Shown here piece after piece: positions 13,614 to 14,270 of a stretch of 14,270 bases of DNA (positions are counted from its first letter, which is position 1; each line of letters opens with the position of its first letter). The notes beneath the pieces were generated by a model, which was not told the origin of the DNA, ran no database searches, and saw only the letters and a list, made by a program, of their open reading frames with translations. The DNA lies in NCBI GenBank assembly GCA_035266685.1, contig DATFMX010000145.1:1-14270 (forward strand), given 5' to 3'. The DNA is from VRUE01 sp035266685. Its GTDB lineage: Bacteria > Actinomycetota > Thermoleophilia > Solirubrobacterales > 70-9. The position numbers and the translations under genes were made by a program.

Positions 13614-13634
13614 CGTCCCCCACTATCGGGGACG
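13614..13634 (-). terminator. Hairpin between acyl-CoA dehydrogenase and metallopeptidase
   Basis: CGTCCCC and GGGGACG form a perfect 7-bp stem with loop GATAGTG, 25 bases after the dehydrogenase stop codon. Only TTCGTCC follows, so the T tract is poor. A rho-independent-like terminator is the simplest reading; an operator for the peptidase gene is possible. Confidence 0.45.
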
Positions 13635-13659
13635 CTGCAAGTCCTCTCTCAGTACAGGC

Positions 13660-14270
13660 TCAGAGGCCGAGCGTTTTGGCGATGATCGTGCGCTGGATCT
13701 CCGAGGTGCCGCCGTAGATCGTCGAGACCATCGTCGTGCGGACGAGGCGCTCCATGTCGTACTCGGAGGAGTAGCCGTAGCCGCCCATCAGCTGCATGCC
13801 CTCGACCGCGATGCGTTTGGCGACCTCGGTGACATGCAGCTTCACCATCGAGGCCTCGCGGGGCAGCATGCGGCCCGGGTCCTCGTCGGTCAGCGCGGCG
13901 ACCCAGCGGGTCATCAGGCGGGCCGATTCGAGTTCCGTCGCCATGTCGGCGAGCCGGTGCTGGAGCGCCTGGAAGGAGCCGATCGGGCGGCCGAACTGCT
14001 TGCGCTCCTTGACGTAGGCGAGCGCGTCGTCGAAGGCTCGCTGGCCGATCCCGAGCATCGTCGCGGCGAGGATCAGCCGCTCGACGTTGAGCCCGGCCAT
14101 CAGCTGGGTCCAGCCCTGGTCGACCTCGCCGAGCACGGCCTCGGCAGGCGCCTCGACGTCGTTGAGGTAGAGGGTGTTGGTGTCGCGGCCGCCCATGGTG
14201 TCGATCGGGACGATCTCCATCCCGTCGACCTCACGCGGGACCCAGATCATCGACAGGCCCTCGTGCTTGG
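13660..14270 (-). CDS. Acyl-CoA dehydrogenase, C-terminal part (5' end beyond window)
   Basis: Flavoenzyme that introduces a trans-2,3 double bond into an acyl-CoA thioester. The frame is open to the window edge; about 202 residues are visible, starting KHEGLSMIWVPREV in the middle beta domain, followed by the C-terminal helical domain. GLNVERLILAATMLGIGQRA and YVKERKQFGRPIGSFQALQH are typical. The Glu in NVERL (codon 14082-14080) lies where isovaleryl-CoA and long-chain dehydrogenases have their catalytic base, while the position used by medium-chain enzymes (YEGT) is Gly here (YGGTSEIQR, Gly codon 13713-13711). So an isovaleryl-CoA-type arrangement is likely, suggesting branched or long substrates, but the substrate cannot be read from this fragment. 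It ends with the family's usual R-T-I-I-A-K-T-L-G-L. Confidence 0.95.
   Translation of the reverse strand, partial: KHEGLSMIWVPREVDGMEIVPIDTMGGRDTNTLYLNDVEAPAEAVLGEVDQGWTQLMAGLNVERLILAATMLGIGQRAFDDALAYVKERKQFGRPIGSFQALQHRLADMATELESARLMTRWVAALTDEDPGRMLPREASMVKLHVTEVAKRIAVEGMQLMGGYGYSSEYDMERLVRTTMVSTIYGGTSEIQRTIIAKTLGL

Overview
This window is ordinary core-genome DNA from a high-GC bacterium, most likely an actinobacterium and plausibly of the Thermoleophilia/Solirubrobacterales type. That placement is inference. It rests on the very GC-rich sequence, the coiled-coil insertion near residues 145-235 of RpoC that marks actinobacterial beta' subunits, TTG and GTG starts, and the overall character of the proteins. 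All genes read on the minus strand, so transcription runs from high to low coordinates. No tRNA, rRNA, CRISPR array, insertion sequence or prophage gene is visible, and no gene-free stretch exceeds about 155 bases.

Layout in the direction of transcription: (1) 14270-13660, the C-terminal part of an acyl-CoA dehydrogenase cut by the window edge, followed by a hairpin. (2) 13554-12412, a secreted zinc metallopeptidase of the HEYGH type, ending in a clear intrinsic terminator with a UUCG loop. (3) 12329-1076, the classical information-processing cluster rpmG-secE-nusG-rplK-rplA-[L10 leader]-rplJ-rplL-rpoB-rpoC. (4) 942-1, the N-terminal 314 residues of a secreted beta-rich protein that runs off the left edge and appears to enter an Ig-like repeat.

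The central cluster makes the zinc-binding form of ribosomal protein L33, the SecE subunit of the Sec translocon, the elongation factor NusG, the L11 and L1 proteins of the L1 stalk and GTPase centre, the L10-L7/L12 stalk, and the two large subunits of RNA polymerase. Spacing is tight: rplJ/rplL share one base as TGATG, and rpoB/rpoC are 2 bases apart. Two places are wide enough for control. One is the 114-base leader before rplJ, which contains competing hairpins and fits an L10 autoregulatory leader. The other is the 153-base rplL-rpoB gap, with a TACAAT box and a GC-rich palindrome.

No new system was found. The points most worth a second look are the attenuator-like geometry of the L10 leader, substitutions in the rifamycin pocket of RpoB (Lys and Leu at the positions of E. 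coli R529 and I572), a TTG start that is the only possible start for rpoB, the long charged N-terminus of SecE next to a short NusG, acidic tails on both RpoB and RpoC, and a secreted protein directly after rpoC where rpsL-rpsG-fusA-tuf is common in other bacteria.
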